In this document: piece by piece, positions 36,784 through 47,252 of the stretch
How positions within the stretch are numbered: position 1 is the stretch's first letter
Layout of the letters: the number at the start of each line of letters is the position of its first letter
From: Carnobacterium divergens
Lineage (GTDB): Bacteria > Bacillota > Bacilli > Lactobacillales > Carnobacteriaceae
Length of the DNA stretch: 64,000 nucleotides
Direction: 5' to 3'
Assembly: GCF_900258435.1 (NCBI RefSeq)
Contig: NZ_LT992558.1
Location: 1,191,246 to 1,255,245 of the forward strand
The notes under the pieces: model-generated
What the model was told of the DNA's origin: nothing
Databases searched by the model: none
What the model saw: only the letters and a program-made list of their open reading frames with translations
Translations under genes and position numbers: made by a program

Positions 36784-38085
36784 TTAATGTCCTCCTAAAA
36801 AGAACAGTTGAATGAAGAATAAAACAGCAAAGGCATAAACTAAAGGATGAACAGATTTAGCTTCCCCTTTAATTGCTTTCGTAATAGGATACGTGATAAA
36901 TCCTAAAGCCAACCCAGTTGCAATACTGTTTGTTAACGGCATTGTTAAGATGACAATAAATGCAGGAAAGGCTTCAGATAAATCTTCCCAGTCAATTTCA
37001 GCAGCACTCGCCATCATCATAGATCCAACGATTACTAATGCTGGAGAAGTGATTGCAGAGACACTTGAAATGGCACTGACTATTGGGAAAAAGAAACTTG
37101 AAATAGCAAACATAACGGCAACCGTCAAAGCAGTTAAACCAGTCCGTCCACCTGCGGCAACTCCAGTACCTGATTCAATATAAGCACTTGTTGGGCTTGT
37201 TCCAAAAATAGAACCAACGGTTGTACCAATTGCATCCGCAAGTAAGGCTTGTTTCGCATTTTCTAAATTGCCGTCTTTCATTAAACCCGCTTTTTTTGTA
37301 ACACCAATCATCGTACCGGTTGTATCAAAAATGGTAATCAATAAGAAAGATAACACTGCTCCATATAACCCATTTGCAATGACATTTTTAAATGGTGTGA
37401 TAGGATCTGTAATCATTAACTCATGACCAAAATTTGGTAAAGCCATAAATCCGTCAAAATGAATTTGACCAGTGAAGAAACTGATAATTGCAATCACAAT
37501 CATACTGATAAATAAAGAACCTTTTACATTTAAAATCATTAAAACTACACTTAGTAAAATACCAATTAACGTTAAGATAACTCCGATACTTTGTAGATCA
37601 CCTAGTTTAACCAGATTACTTTTATCTCCAACAATTACGCCAGATAAACGTAAACCTACAAAAGCAATAAACAACCCAATACCAGCTGTAATTGCTGATT
37701 TTAACGTTTCTGGAATAGCGACAATCAATTTTTCTCTTAAAGAAGTAAAAGATAATAGTAAGAAAATAATACCAGCCAAGAAGACTGATGAAAAAGCAAC
37801 ACGGTAATCAACACCACTAGCAACAACTGTTACAAAGTATGCGTTCATTCCTAATCCTGGTGCAATTGCGATGGGATAATTTGCACAAAGCGCCATCCAC
37901 CCTGTACCCACGATAGCAGAAAGAATTGTTGCCATAAAGACTTGATTAAATGGGACACCTGCCGAACTTAAAATAACTGGATTCACCACAATGATATAGG
38001 CCATTGTTAGAAAAGTTGTTAACCCAGCGATGATTTCTGTTTGAATGGTAGTACCGTGTTCTTCCAAACGAAAGAATTTAGACAT
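36784..38085 (-). CDS. NCS2 purine permease (AzgA/PbuG type)
   Basis: 433 aa with about 13 membrane helices. The family motifs GLTTFLTMAYIIVVNPVI and GTSPTSAYIESGTGVAAGGRTG are present, as in adenine/guanine/hypoxanthine transporters of the AzgA/PbuG branch. It imports purine bases with protons. GGAGGATTTTCTTC precedes the start. Divergent from arcA across a 514-base control region that holds possible PurR boxes near its own promoter. Confidence 0.94.
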   Translation of the reverse strand: MSKFFRLEEHGTTIQTEIIAGLTTFLTMAYIIVVNPVILSSAGVPFNQVFMATILSAIVGTGWMALCANYPIAIAPGLGMNAYFVTVVASGVDYRVAFSSVFLAGIIFLLLSFTSLREKLIVAIPETLKSAITAGIGLFIAFVGLRLSGVIVGDKSNLVKLGDLQSIGVILTLIGILLSVVLMILNVKGSLFISMIVIAIISFFTGQIHFDGFMALPNFGHELMITDPITPFKNVIANGLYGAVLSFLLITIFDTTGTMIGVTKKAGLMKDGNLENAKQALLADAIGTTVGSIFGTSPTSAYIESGTGVAAGGRTGLTALTVAVMFAISSFFFPIVSAISSVSAITSPALVIVGSMMMASAAEIDWEDLSEAFPAFIVILTMPLTNSIATGLALGFITYPITKAIKGEAKSVHPLVYAFAVLFFIQLFFLGGH

Positions 38086-38105
38086 GAAGAAAATCCTCCT
38101 AAAAA

Positions 38106-38141
38106 CGAATATTTAATAATTACATGTTTAATGATATTCGC
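38106..38141 (-). promoter_or_regulatory. Possible PurBox pair before the purine permease
   Basis: ACGAATATTTAATAA (from 38105) and, on the other strand, CGAATATCATTAA (from 38141) form an inverted pair of CGAATAT boxes. A further CGAACGTTA lies near 38219. These resemble the CGAANATTA half-sites of PurR in Bacillus and Lactococcus. No purine riboswitch core was seen. Candidate only. Confidence 0.4.
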
Positions 38142-38599
38142 TTTGAAGTCTAAATGCAAGACTATTTAATGGTTTTCTTAAAAAAAATGCTTTTTTTACG
38201 AATGAAACCCTTACATTACGAACGTTAAGATTTTAGTGAAGGTTTTTCGATAAAAGAACTAGAAATTTAGTTGGAATTTTGACGTTTAGTTTAAAGAGAA
38301 GAAACGATACTGACAGATTTTAGTTAAAGAAAAGCTGAAACCACTTGGTTTTTAATGTGATTTTAATAAAATGCAAAAAAAATAAAAAAAAGTTCGCTAA
38401 TAAAAAATGTATAAAATTAAAAATATACAGTATAAAGTAATCGTTTTCAAATTGGTATACGGTATAAAGAATAAATATAGATTTGCCTGATAAAATGAGA
38501 AATCCTTCTCATTTAGTATGCCAAAACCATCAAATATGCTAGAAAATAAAGGGGTATATTAAGGGTGTAGCAAGGATAAATTATTAGGAGGTAATGGAA
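38142..38599. promoter_or_regulatory. arc operon control region
   Basis: About 460 bases without a gene. It holds a cre-like site at 38435-38449 (AAGTAATCGTTTTCA, 14 of 15 consensus positions), a TGTATA-N10-TATACA palindrome at 38408-38429 which could bind ArgR or ArcR, a repeated GTATAAAG motif (near 38430 and 38462) and a 9-bp inverted repeat with 4-base loop at 38493-38514. Together these suggest catabolite repression plus arginine/anaerobic activation. The exact promoter was not fixed. Confidence 0.5.
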
Positions 38600-39832
38600 A
38601 TGACTCACCCCATTCATGTGTTTTCTGAAATTGGTAAATTGAAGACAGTTATGCTTCACAGACCGGGAAAAGAATTAGAAAATTTAGTACCTGATTATTT
38701 AGAAAGACTATTGTTCGATGATATTCCTTATCTAGAGCAAGCACAAATCGAACATGATAATTTTGCACAAGTCTTAAGAGACAATGATGTTGAAGTCGTT
38801 TACTTGGAAGACTTAGCAGCAGAATCTTTAACTAGTCAAGAGTTACGGGAACAATTTGTTGATGAATATTTAAATGAAGCTTCCATTAAAGGATCAAGAA
38901 GAAAAGAACAATTACGTCAACTATTATTATCTATTAAAGACAACAAAGAATTAATTGAAAAAACAATGGCAGGTGTTCAAAAAGCAGAACTTCCTGAATT
39001 AGGCGCTAAAAACTTATCAGACATGGTAGATTCCGATTACCCATTTGCAATCGATCCAATGCCAAATCTTTACTTTACAAGGGATCCATTTGCAACTATG
39101 GGAAATGGTGTTTCATTAAATCATATGTATTCAGTAACTAGAAATCGTGAAACACTTTATGGAAAATACATTTTTATGTATCATCCAAGATTTAAAGATG
39201 CAGATGTACCAATGACGTATGACCGCAGTGAAACAACTCGTATTGAAGGCGGAGACGAATTAGTTCTTTCAAAAGATGTGATGGCTGTTGGAATATCTCA
39301 AAGAACCGACGCTGCTTCAATTGAAAAATTAGCAAAAAATATCTTTGCTAAAAAATTAGGTTTTAAAAAAGTCTTAGCCTTTTCAATTGCCAATAATCGT
39401 AAATTTATGCATTTGGATACCGTTTTTACAATGGTGGATTACGATAAGTTTTCTATTCATCCAGAAATTGAAGGAGACTTAACCGTCTACTCTATTACTG
39501 AAGGCGAAGATGGAAAATTAACAATCACTGCTGAAAATGGTGCTTTAGAAGAAATTTTAGCAAACAATTTGAATGTAGAAAAAGTAACCTTGATTCGTTG
39601 TGGTGGTGGCAACATTACTGCAGCCGCTCGTGAACAATGGAATGATGGCTCTAATACGTTAGCAATTGCTCCAGGTGAAGTAGTCGTTTACGATCGTAAT
39701 ACTGTAACGAACAAAAAACTAGAAGAAGCAGGAATTAAACTACACGTTATTCCAGGAAGCGAGTTAGTTCGTGGTCGTGGGGGTCCTCGTTGTATGAGTA
39801 TGCCTTTAGTTCGTGAAGATTTACCAAAATAA
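38600..39832 (+). CDS. arcA: Arginine deiminase
   Basis: 410 aa. It hydrolyses arginine to citrulline and ammonia, first step of the ADI pathway. Catalytic Cys is in [10 protein letters not shown] near the C-terminus; the substrate-binding FTRDPFA and EGGDELVLS stretches are conserved. ATG 38600 lies 8 bases after AGGAGG; an ATG at 38594 is too close to it. First gene of arcA-arcB-arcD-arcC. Confidence 0.97.
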   Translation: MTHPIHVFSEIGKLKTVMLHRPGKELENLVPDYLERLLFDDIPYLEQAQIEHDNFAQVLRDNDVEVVYLEDLAAESLTSQELREQFVDEYLNEASIKGSRRKEQLRQLLLSIKDNKELIEKTMAGVQKAELPELGAKNLSDMVDSDYPFAIDPMPNLYFTRDPFATMGNGVSLNHMYSVTRNRETLYGKYIFMYHPRFKDADVPMTYDRSETTRIEGGDELVLSKDVMAVGISQRTDAASIEKLAKNIFAKKLGFKKVLAFSIANNRKFMHLDTVFTMVDYDKFSIHPEIEGDLTVYSITEGEDGKLTITAENGALEEILANNLNVEKVTLIRCGGGNITAAAREQWNDGSNTLAIAPGEVVVYDRNTVTNKKLEEAGIKLHVIPGSELVRGRGGPRCMSMPLVREDLPK

Positions 39833-39862
39833 TTAATATCTATTTATTAGGAGGAAAATAAA

Positions 39863-40879
39863 ATGACAGAACAAGTATTTCAAGGACGTAGTTTATTAGC
39901 AGAAAAAGATTTTACCCGTGCAGAATTAGAATATTTAGTTGATTTTTCCGCACATTTAAAAGATTTGAAAAAACGTGGCATTCCTCATCATTATTTAGAA
40001 GGAAAAAACATTGCGTTGCTATTTGAAAAAACCTCTACTCGTACGCGTTCAGCATTTACAACAGCTTCGATTGATTTAGGAGCACATCCAGAATATTTAG
40101 GTAAAAATGATATTCAGTTAGGTAAAAAAGAATCTGTTGAAGATACCGCAAAAGTATTAGGCAGCATGTTTGATGGAATTGAATTCCGTGGCTTTAGTCA
40201 AAAAGTTGTCGAAGGCTTAGCAGAGTTTTCAGGTGTTCCTGTTTGGAATGGTCTAACAGACGAATGGCATCCAACACAAATGATTGCCGATTTCTTAACA
40301 GTAAAAGAAAATTTAGGCCGTCTTGAAGGCGTGAATTTAGTTTATGTAGGTGATGGACGTAACAATATGGCGAATAGCTTATTAGTAACAGGGGCAATTC
40401 TTGGAGTAAATGTTCGTATTTGTACACCTAAATCACTTTTTACAGACCCAAAAATCGTTGATATGGCAGAAGGCTTTGCTAAAGAGTCTGGTGCAAAATT
40501 AGTGATTTCAGATGATGTTGCTGAAACAGTTAAAGGTGCAGATGTCTTGTACACAGATGTTTGGGTTTCAATGGGGGAAGAAGATAAATTCGCAGAACGT
40601 ATTGAATTATTAACTCCTTACCAAATCAATATGGATATGGTGAAGAAAACAGGTAATGAAGACTTAATTATTTTACATTGTTTACCAGCTTTCCATGATG
40701 CAGAAACAGAATACGGTCAAGATGTTAAAGAAAAATTTGGCATTACAGCCATGGAAATAACAGATGAAGTATTCCGTAGCAAATATGGTCGTCAATTTGA
40801 ACAAGCTGAAAACCGTATGCATTCAATCAAAGCAATAATGGCAGCAACTCTTGGAAATTTATTTATCCCTCGAGTTTAA
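39863..40879 (+). CDS. arcB: Ornithine carbamoyltransferase, catabolic
   Basis: 338 aa. Carbamoyl-phosphate site [12 protein letters not shown] and ornithine site HCLPAFHD are present. Located in the ADI operon, so it runs in the direction of citrulline phosphorolysis to ornithine and carbamoyl phosphate. AGGAGG precedes the ATG; 30 bases behind arcA. Confidence 0.97.
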   Translation: MTEQVFQGRSLLAEKDFTRAELEYLVDFSAHLKDLKKRGIPHHYLEGKNIALLFEKTSTRTRSAFTTASIDLGAHPEYLGKNDIQLGKKESVEDTAKVLGSMFDGIEFRGFSQKVVEGLAEFSGVPVWNGLTDEWHPTQMIADFLTVKENLGRLEGVNLVYVGDGRNNMANSLLVTGAILGVNVRICTPKSLFTDPKIVDMAEGFAKESGAKLVISDDVAETVKGADVLYTDVWVSMGEEDKFAERIELLTPYQINMDMVKKTGNEDLIILHCLPAFHDAETEYGQDVKEKFGITAMEITDEVFRSKYGRQFEQAENRMHSIKAIMAATLGNLFIPRV

Positions 40880-40906
40880 TCATCAGTATTTTAAACTACT
40901 GAAGAA

Positions 40907-40950
40907 AAAAGCATGAGGATGTTTTGTAGTCCTCATGCTTTTCTTCTTTT
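40907..40950 (+). terminator. Intra-operon terminator between arcB and arcD
   Basis: A perfect 13-bp stem (40907-40919 with 40930-40942) and a T-rich tail (TTCTTCTTTT) follow arcB. It would reduce expression of arcD-arcC or separate them as a second unit. Confidence 0.85.
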
Positions 40951-40996
40951 CAAGTATAAATAAAGTAGCGTAGTGGATTTATATAAGGAGGAAAAT

Positions 40997-42442
40997 ATGA
41001 TGGAAGAGCAACAAATACAAGAAAAAAAATTAGGTCTTATTCCCTTAGTCGCTCTCGTTGTCGGCTCAATCGTTGGTGGTGGCGTCTTTAATTTAATGAC
41101 GGACATGGCAAAAGAAGCATCGTTAGGTGGCATTATTATTGGGTGGTTAGTTGCTGGATTTGGGATGGCAATGTTAGCTTTTTCTTTCCAAAACTTAACT
41201 GCCAAACGTCCTGACTTAGACGCGGGAATTTATAGTTATGCTCGTGAAGGTTTTGGTAAGTATATGGGATTTAACGCTGCGTGGGGCTATTGGCTAGCAG
41301 CTTGGCTGGGAAACGTAGCGTATGGAACGCTTTTATTTAGTGCAGTCGGTTATTTCTTTTCTATTTTTGGCGATGGTCAAAATTTAGCATCTGTAATCGG
41401 TGCATCCGTAATGTTGTGGTTGGTTCATGCGTTAATTTTAAAAGGGGTCGAAACAGCTTCAATTATTAATACCGTTGTAACAATTGCTAAAATGATTCCA
41501 CTTGCAATCTTCTTTGTTACAATGATTATTGCGTTTAAATTAGACGTTTTCACAACAGATTTCTGGGGAACAGTCTCAGGTCATTTTGAATTAGGCAACG
41601 TGATGGGACAAGTTCGAGGAACAATGCTTGTGACGGTTTGGGTATTTACAGGGATTGAAGGTGCAGTCGTTTTCTCTGGGCGTGCAAAAAAGAAATCAGA
41701 CATTGGGAAAGCGACAATTCTAGGCTTAATTACAGTTATCGCAATCTATTTATTAACAACCGTTTTATCTTTAGCCGTTATGACACGTCCAGAATTAGCT
41801 GAGTTAAAACAACCAGCAATGGCTTATCTATTAGAAAGTGTGGTAGGTAAATGGGGTGCTGTGTTAATTAATGTAGGGGTTATTGTATCTGTTCTAGGAG
41901 CATGGCTTGCATGGACCATGTTTGCAGCAGAATTGCCATTCCAAGCAGCAAAACAAGGCAGTTTCCCTAAATTATTTGCAAAAGAAAATAAAAATGGTGC
42001 ACCAATTAATTCCTTAATTTTTACAAACGTACTCATCCAAATTTTCTTATTTACCTTTTTAATTAGTTCAGCAGCGTATAAATTTGCTTTTTCATTAGCA
42101 TCCTCTGCAATCTTGATTCCTTATGTATTTACTGGATTTTATCAATTGAAATATTCTCTTCAAGAAAAAATGGGAACTCCAAGACGGACACAAAATATTG
42201 CGATAGGTGTTCTAGCAAGTATTTATGGCGTTTGGTTAGTATATGCAGGTGGAATTGACTTCTTCTTGCTTACCATGCTTCTATTTGCTCCAGGGATCTT
42301 TATCTACGCATGGGTCCAAAAAGAAAACAAAGAAAAAATCTTTACAAAAGGAGAATGGATTTGTGCAGGCGTGATTGTCTTCCTTTTCCTATTCTGTATT
42401 TACCAAATTGCAACAGGTGCCATCGATGTAACGAACTTATAA
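40997..42442 (+). CDS. arcD: Arginine:ornithine antiporter (APC family)
   Basis: 481 aa with about 12 helices. The APC-superfamily motif LVALVVGSIVGGGVFNLM in helix 1 and GFNAAWGYWLAAWLGNVAYG are typical of ArcD-type basic amino acid antiporters. It swaps external arginine for internal ornithine without energy cost. ATG 40997 or the ATG at 41000 follows ATAAGGAGGAAAAT. It sits between arcB and arcC, consistent with ADI use. Confidence 0.94.
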   Translation: MMEEQQIQEKKLGLIPLVALVVGSIVGGGVFNLMTDMAKEASLGGIIIGWLVAGFGMAMLAFSFQNLTAKRPDLDAGIYSYAREGFGKYMGFNAAWGYWLAAWLGNVAYGTLLFSAVGYFFSIFGDGQNLASVIGASVMLWLVHALILKGVETASIINTVVTIAKMIPLAIFFVTMIIAFKLDVFTTDFWGTVSGHFELGNVMGQVRGTMLVTVWVFTGIEGAVVFSGRAKKKSDIGKATILGLITVIAIYLLTTVLSLAVMTRPELAELKQPAMAYLLESVVGKWGAVLINVGVIVSVLGAWLAWTMFAAELPFQAAKQGSFPKLFAKENKNGAPINSLIFTNVLIQIFLFTFLISSAAYKFAFSLASSAILIPYVFTGFYQLKYSLQEKMGTPRRTQNIAIGVLASIYGVWLVYAGGIDFFLLTMLLFAPGIFIYAWVQKENKEKIFTKGEWICAGVIVFLFLFCIYQIATGAIDVTNL

Positions 42443-42468
42443 AACTTATACTGAGAGGATGAATTAGA

Positions 42469-43413
42469 ATGACAAAACGTAAAGTTGTAGTAGCTCTTGG
42501 AGGAAATGCGATTCTTTCTACAGATGCTAGTGCTAAAGCGCAACAAGAAGCCTTACACCAAACAGCAGAATATTTAGTGCAGTTTATTGAAAAAGGAGAC
42601 GATTTAATTGTCTCTCATGGAAATGGTCCTCAAGTGGGGAATCTCTTATTGCAACAAGCTGCTGCAAATAGTGAAAAAAATCCAGCAATGCCTTTAGATA
42701 CCTGTGTGGCTATGACAGAAGGAAGTATTGGTTATTGGATGCAAAACGCGTTAAATAGTGCATTACTAAAACGCCATATTGATAAAGATGTCGTGGCCTT
42801 AGTAACTCAAGTCATTGTTGATGAAAAAGATCCTGCCTTTGCAAACCCAACAAAACCGATTGGTCCATTTTTAACAGAAGAAGAAGCAAAAGTTGAAATG
42901 CAAGCAAGCGGTGCAACTTTTAAAGAAGATGCAGGACGAGGCTGGCGTAAAGTTGTCGCTTCACCAAAACCAATCAGCATTAAAGAATATCGTGTGGTCA
43001 ATCATCTTGTCGAAAGTGGAGTTTTAACAATTTCAGTAGGTGGAGGAGGGATTCCAGTTATTGAAAAAGAGGCTGAACTTGTTGGAGTAGAAGCGGTTAT
43101 TGATAAAGATTTTGCTTCTCAAAAACTAGCTGAACTGGTTAAAGCAGATTTGTTAATTATATTAACAGGTGTTGACAATGTTTATGTGAACTACAATCAA
43201 CCGGATCAAAAGAAATTAGAAGAAGTAACGGTGACAGAATTAAAAGAGTACATTGCAGACAATCAATTTGCACCAGGTAGCATGTTGCCAAAAGTAGAAG
43301 CAGCCATCAGCTTTGTTGAAAATTATCCTCAAGGAAAGGCGATTATTACTTCTTTAGAAAATATTGGGGCTGTTTTAGAAGGAGACGCGGGAACGGTAGT
43401 TGTTGCAAAATAG
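42469..43413 (+). CDS. arcC: Carbamate kinase
   Basis: 314 aa. Amino-acid-kinase fold: [13 protein letters not shown] and [15 protein letters not shown] at the start, [13 protein letters not shown] later. It makes ATP from ADP and carbamoyl phosphate, the energy-yielding step of the ADI pathway. AGAGGATG-type ribosome site precedes the ATG, 26 bases after arcD. Confidence 0.97.
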   Translation: MTKRKVVVALGGNAILSTDASAKAQQEALHQTAEYLVQFIEKGDDLIVSHGNGPQVGNLLLQQAAANSEKNPAMPLDTCVAMTEGSIGYWMQNALNSALLKRHIDKDVVALVTQVIVDEKDPAFANPTKPIGPFLTEEEAKVEMQASGATFKEDAGRGWRKVVASPKPISIKEYRVVNHLVESGVLTISVGGGGIPVIEKEAELVGVEAVIDKDFASQKLAELVKADLLIILTGVDNVYVNYNQPDQKKLEEVTVTELKEYIADNQFAPGSMLPKVEAAISFVENYPQGKAIITSLENIGAVLEGDAGTVVVAK

Positions 43414-43421
43414 TGAAAGTT

Positions 43422-43455
43422 AAATGAGAGAAAAAGGGTATCATTTCTCTTTTAT
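43422..43455 (+). terminator. Terminator after arcC
   Basis: AGAGAAA and TTTCTCT pair around a 10-base loop, then TTTAT. Weaker than other terminators in the window. Confidence 0.65.
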
Positions 43456-43479
43456 ACATTCATTATGTATAATGTGCTT

Positions 43480-43630
43480 GTAAGGGTGGTTCACTTCTTT
43501 AAATCTTATTAAATCAAAGAATTTCTGTCGAATTTTCCTTTATTGCTACAGAGGAGGATTCGACAGATTAATGTGTTTATACATTTTTAGGGAAGATGCG
43601 TGAACCGGTTTGGTTTCTCCCATTTTTCTT
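43480..43630 (+). ncRNA. Structured leader or independent RNA between arcC and arcR
   Basis: A good -10 (TATAAT, 43468-43473) leads into about 150 bases with nested pairing. Closing stem: GGTTCAC (43488-43494) with GTGAACC (43600-43606). Central hairpin: 16 bp, 43524-43539 with 43552-43567 (two G-U). Small hairpins: TTCTTT/AAAGAA on the 5' side and AATGT/ACATT on the 3' side. The GAACC arm can instead pair with GGTTT(43612-) before ATTTTTCTT, so an attenuator is possible; the layout also recalls 6S RNA. Family not recognised. Confidence 0.45.
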
Positions 43631-43693
43631 AAATACCTTCTTAAGAGTCAGTGAAAAGTTCAAAAAATTTTTTACCTTTGGGAGTTGAGAATC

Positions 43694-44395
43694 GTGGAGA
43701 AAATCGAGAATTATATTAATCAAGTTCATGAACTTCGTAACACAGAAGTATTCGCTGGTTTTTCTGATTTAGAATTTGAAGAATTACAAAGCAATCTCTA
43801 TATGCGGCATTATAAAAAAGGACAAATTTTGTTTGATGAGGGCGACCAAAGAGAGCGGATCTATTTTCTAAAAAAAGGCTTGGTTCGTTTAGAAAGATAT
43901 GACGCAAGTGCGACATTCAGCTATTTTGACTATGTTAAAACGGAGCGCTTATTTCCTTATGGAGGAATGTTTACCGATAAAGAGTATCATTATTCTGCAT
44001 ATGCTGTTACCGATATCGACTTGTATTACATTCCGATGCAATTATTTGAAAAAGTTGTTTTACAAAACAAAGAGCAAATGATTTATATTTGTACAAGATT
44101 GTCTAAATTATTATTAAATCACGAAGTTCGCCTGCAAAACTGTGTGACATCTAGTGCGACGGACCGTGTGATTCAAACAATCGGGATTTTAATGGATAAA
44201 CTTGGAGAGCCAATTACGCCAGAATTGATTGAGATTCCTTATCCGATTACGTTAAAAGAATTGGCCAGTTTAAGCGGTACGACGAGAGAGACTGTGGGTC
44301 ATACTATGAAGAAGTTAAAAGAAGAACAAAAAATCGAGTATCATCATAAAATTTTTGTTTTTCTAGACAGCGATTACTTTAAAGATCATTTATAA
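43694..44395 (+). CDS. arcR: Crp/Fnr-family regulator ArcR
   Basis: 233 aa. Cyclic-nucleotide-binding-like beta-barrel (about 20-140; KKGQILFDEGDQRERIYFLKKG, here shown as two parts) and a C-terminal winged helix (LKELASLSGTTRETVGHTMKKL, about 195-215). In lactic acid bacteria ArcR activates the ADI operon under low oxygen or energy. GTG 43694 is chosen, 9 bases after GGGAG; a TTG at 43685 lies in the ribosome site. Lacks the Fnr cysteine cluster at the N-terminus. Confidence 0.9.
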   Translation: MEKIENYINQVHELRNTEVFAGFSDLEFEELQSNLYMRHYKKGQILFDEGDQRERIYFLKKGLVRLERYDASATFSYFDYVKTERLFPYGGMFTDKEYHYSAYAVTDIDLYYIPMQLFEKVVLQNKEQMIYICTRLSKLLLNHEVRLQNCVTSSATDRVIQTIGILMDKLGEPITPELIEIPYPITLKELASLSGTTRETVGHTMKKLKEEQKIEYHHKIFVFLDSDYFKDHL

Positions 44396-44432
44396 GAAAA
44401 AATCAATGAATTGATTTTTTCTTATTTTTTTG
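44392..44432 (+). terminator. Terminator after arcR
   Basis: AAGAAAAAATCAA pairs with TTGATTTTTTCTT around TGAA, followed by a T-run; the stem includes the arcR stop codon. Confidence 0.9.
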
Positions 44433-44572
44433 GTTTAAATTCCAATTTGTAGGAAAAAAAGTCAGATTAGTTCTAAAAAAAAATGATTGCGTTGCATGTT
44501 GCAAAAAAATCTTTTTATTCTTTTAAAATATAATATATAGTTATGTTATCAAAAGAAGAGAGGATGATATAA

Positions 44573-45034
44573 ATGAAAAAAAATCTATTATTAAGTGTAC
44601 TTTTTATGGCTATTTTAAGCGTTGGAGGATTACTCATTAACAATCAAGCAACAAAAGCAGCGCCACTTGTGGAAGACTTCACCTTTGAGGCATCTGCTCC
44701 AAATTTAGCGAAGTATCATTTAGTTGATATGTGGTCAAGTAAAGTTGAATTTAAAGGCAATCGCTTAACGGTTACAGATGGAAGAGTTGGCAATACAGTA
44801 GAGTTACCCGTCAATCATAAATACAAAGTTACTTTGAAAAAAGCACAAGGGAAGTTAACTATTTTTGGAGGGATCTTGGATGTGAAAAGTTTTGATTTAG
44901 CAAACCAAGAAACGGTTGACTATAGTTTCGTCTTACAAAAAGGATCAATTGAAGGACCAAAAACAGCTAAAATTAGCTTTGGCTCATACGGAACGTCATC
45001 ATTTAGCGGCTATACAATCGAACAATTGAATTAA
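44573..45034 (+). CDS. Secreted protein of unknown function
   Basis: 153 aa. A signal peptide (residues 1-28: lysines, hydrophobic core, cleavage near ATKAAP) is followed by a small, probably beta-rich domain with many Val, Lys and Thr. No cysteine, no anchor motif and no repeat are seen. A promoter-like TATAAT lies near 44530 and AGAAGAGAGGATG precedes the ATG. It lies between arcR and argS with terminators on both sides, so it is a single-gene unit. Not recognised. Confidence 0.75.
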   Translation: MKKNLLLSVLFMAILSVGGLLINNQATKAAPLVEDFTFEASAPNLAKYHLVDMWSSKVEFKGNRLTVTDGRVGNTVELPVNHKYKVTLKKAQGKLTIFGGILDVKSFDLANQETVDYSFVLQKGSIEGPKTAKISFGSYGTSSFSGYTIEQLN

Positions 45035-45039
45035 TAAGA

Positions 45040-45082
45040 AAAAACTGGCAGATTCGTGTTTATCGAATCTGCCAGTTTTTTT
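45040..45082. terminator. Bidirectional terminator between the secreted-protein gene and argS
   Basis: A perfect 17-bp stem (45040-45056 with 45064-45080), between convergent genes. Confidence 0.93.
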
Positions 45083-45083
45083 A

Positions 45084-46775
45084 TTACATTTCGTCAGGTG
45101 CTTCTACGCCAAGCAAACGTAAATCTTCTTTTAAAATAGTTGCAACTGCTTGAACTAAAGCTAAACGTGCTGGTTTTTCAGCATCATCAGCAAGAACTTT
45201 GCTATTTGCATAATATTTGTTGAAGGCTTGTGCCAAGTGAATCGCGTGTTTAGCAATTACAGATGGTTCAAATTTTTCATAGGCTCTTGAAATGGTGTCT
45301 GGATATTCTTGTAATAATTTTACAACTTCCCAGCTGTAGCTATCTGATAAAGCAAGTGGGGCAGTTAAGTCTATGTCAACATTAGCTTTGCGTAAAATAC
45401 TCATTGCACGAGCTCTAGTGTATTGAACGTAAGGTCCTGTTTCTCCCTCGAAACGTACAACTTCTTCAATCGTAAAGTCAAAGTTGTTTAAACGATCATT
45501 TTTAAGATCATGGAAGACAACCGCGCCAATCCCAACTTGATCAGCTACTTTTTCTTTGTCTTTTAAATCGGGGTTTTTAGCAGAAATTTGTTCGTTAGCA
45601 GAAGCAACAGCTTCGTTTAATACTTCTTCTAATAGAACAATTTTCCCTTTACGAGTAGATAATTTTTTACCACCTTGCGTGATTAAACCAAACGGAATGT
45701 GGTGCATATCTTCTGCCCAATCAAAGCCAGCTTCTTTTAAAACAGCTTTTAATTGTTTGAAATGATTGCTTTGTTCATTTCCTACTACATACAATGATTT
45801 GGCAAAGTTGTAATTGCGTTTACGATAAAGGGCAGCCGCAAGGTCACGAGTGATGTAAAGAGTTGCACCATCAGACTTGCGAATTAAGGCAGGATTTAAG
45901 TTGTATTTTTCTAAATCTACAATCGTTGCGCCACGATCAACGCTTAAAATATTTTTTTCTTCTAAAATAGAGACAACTTCTTCCATTTTATCGTTGTAGA
46001 AAGCTTCTCCGTTAAATGAATCGAATGTAATACCTAACATATCATAGATGTGATTGAATTCAGTTAGAGATTCTTCTCTAAACCAAGTCCACAATGCAAC
46101 CGCTTCTTCATCATTGTCCTCTAGTTTTTTAAACCAAGCACGAGCTTCGTCATCTAATTCAGGTTGCGTTTCAGCAACTTCGTGGAATTTTACATATAAG
46201 CGCAATAATTCATTGATTGGTTCAGCTTTAACTTTTTCCTCAGAACCCCAGAGTTTGTAGGCAACAATTAATTTCCCAAATTGAGTCCCCCAGTCGCCAA
46301 GGTGATTAATTTTAATGGGTTTAAATCCAACTTTGCGTACAATTTCAGCGATGGAATTCCCAATAACTGTTGAACGCAAGTGACCCATTGAAATAGGTTT
46401 TGCAATATTAGGAGAAGACATATCGATTGGAATGCTTTCACCATGTCCAATTTGTTGGTCGCCGTAGTGAGCACCTTCTTCAAGGACTGTTTTTAAAATA
46501 GTGTCACTTACGATTTCTTTATTTAAAAAGAAATTTAAGTAAGGTCCAACAACCTCTACTTTAGCAATAATTGGATTGCTGATTTTTTCACCTAAGTCTG
46601 TTGCAATTTGTTGTGGTGCTTTACGAAAAACTTTGGCCAATGAAAAAGTTGGGAACGCAACGTCACCATGATCCACTGATTTTGGTTTTTCTAACAGGGT
46701 ATAAATTTCTTCAGTTGTTAAAGTGTCGCCAATTTGATCTTGTAATGTTTCAGCGATTATTAATTTGTAATCCAT
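45084..46775 (-). CDS. argS: Arginyl-tRNA synthetase
   Basis: 563 aa. Class I synthetase: Arg-tRNA synthetase N-domain, HIGH-type motif [21 protein letters not shown]-like motif [15 protein letters not shown] anticodon-binding C-domain. AGGAGGAATTT precedes the ATG. Controlled by an upstream T-box leader. Confidence 0.97.
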   Translation of the reverse strand: MDYKLIIAETLQDQIGDTLTTEEIYTLLEKPKSVDHGDVAFPTFSLAKVFRKAPQQIATDLGEKISNPIIAKVEVVGPYLNFFLNKEIVSDTILKTVLEEGAHYGDQQIGHGESIPIDMSSPNIAKPISMGHLRSTVIGNSIAEIVRKVGFKPIKINHLGDWGTQFGKLIVAYKLWGSEEKVKAEPINELLRLYVKFHEVAETQPELDDEARAWFKKLEDNDEEAVALWTWFREESLTEFNHIYDMLGITFDSFNGEAFYNDKMEEVVSILEEKNILSVDRGATIVDLEKYNLNPALIRKSDGATLYITRDLAAALYRKRNYNFAKSLYVVGNEQSNHFKQLKAVLKEAGFDWAEDMHHIPFGLITQGGKKLSTRKGKIVLLEEVLNEAVASANEQISAKNPDLKDKEKVADQVGIGAVVFHDLKNDRLNNFDFTIEEVVRFEGETGPYVQYTRARAMSILRKANVDIDLTAPLALSDSYSWEVVKLLQEYPDTISRAYEKFEPSVIAKHAIHLAQAFNKYYANSKVLADDAEKPARLALVQAVATILKEDLRLLGVEAPDEM

Positions 46776-46824
46776 GTTAAATTCCTCCTAATGTGTCTAT
46801 TTATCAATCAATTTTGGAAAAAAG

Positions 46825-47095
46825 AGCATAAAAAAAACGCCCAATTTTGACTTGTGTCAAAAAAGAGACGAGGTATTATCCCGCGGTACCACTCTAATTG
46901 TTTATACCATAAAGGCACAAACCGCTTGTTTACTGATAACGGATAACAAATCCGAATAATTCTACTTTAATTTCAAATTATTTTTTCCAAAGTGCGCTTC
47001 CTTTTTTGCTTCGTTATTGGCTTTCACTGTCCCAACTCGCTAAAAACTCCCTAAAAAAGTACTCTCTTCTTCAACAAAAGTGATATGAACTTGCT
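46825..47095 (-). promoter_or_regulatory. T-box leader of argS
   Basis: On the minus strand the highly conserved T-box motif GAGTGGTACCGCGG (46895-46882) is clear. Upstream (higher coordinates) are an AGTA bulge (GAGAGTACTT) and a GNAAGCC-type distal loop (GTGAAAGCC), typical of stem I, and a candidate Arg specifier CGC in GAAGCGCAC. Downstream a stem (TTTTGAC/GTCAAAA) and a T-run (46836-46829) precede argS. Uncharged tRNA-Arg should stabilise the antiterminator and allow argS transcription. Confidence 0.9.
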
Positions 47096-47252
47096 ATCAG
47101 TATAACAAATAACCCGTCGGAATTCTATCATTATCTTACTAAAATATGTTATTTTTGACTATTTAATGAAAAGTTAGTGGGAAATAAAAGCAGAATGAGC
47201 TTTGTTTTGGTATAATAAAAAAGGAGAGAAAATAAAGGAGGCGTTTATCATT

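Noticed and set aside
38086-38300. Purine riboswitch before the NCS2 permease
   Set aside because: The conserved purine-riboswitch loops were not found; only PurBox-like elements are visible.
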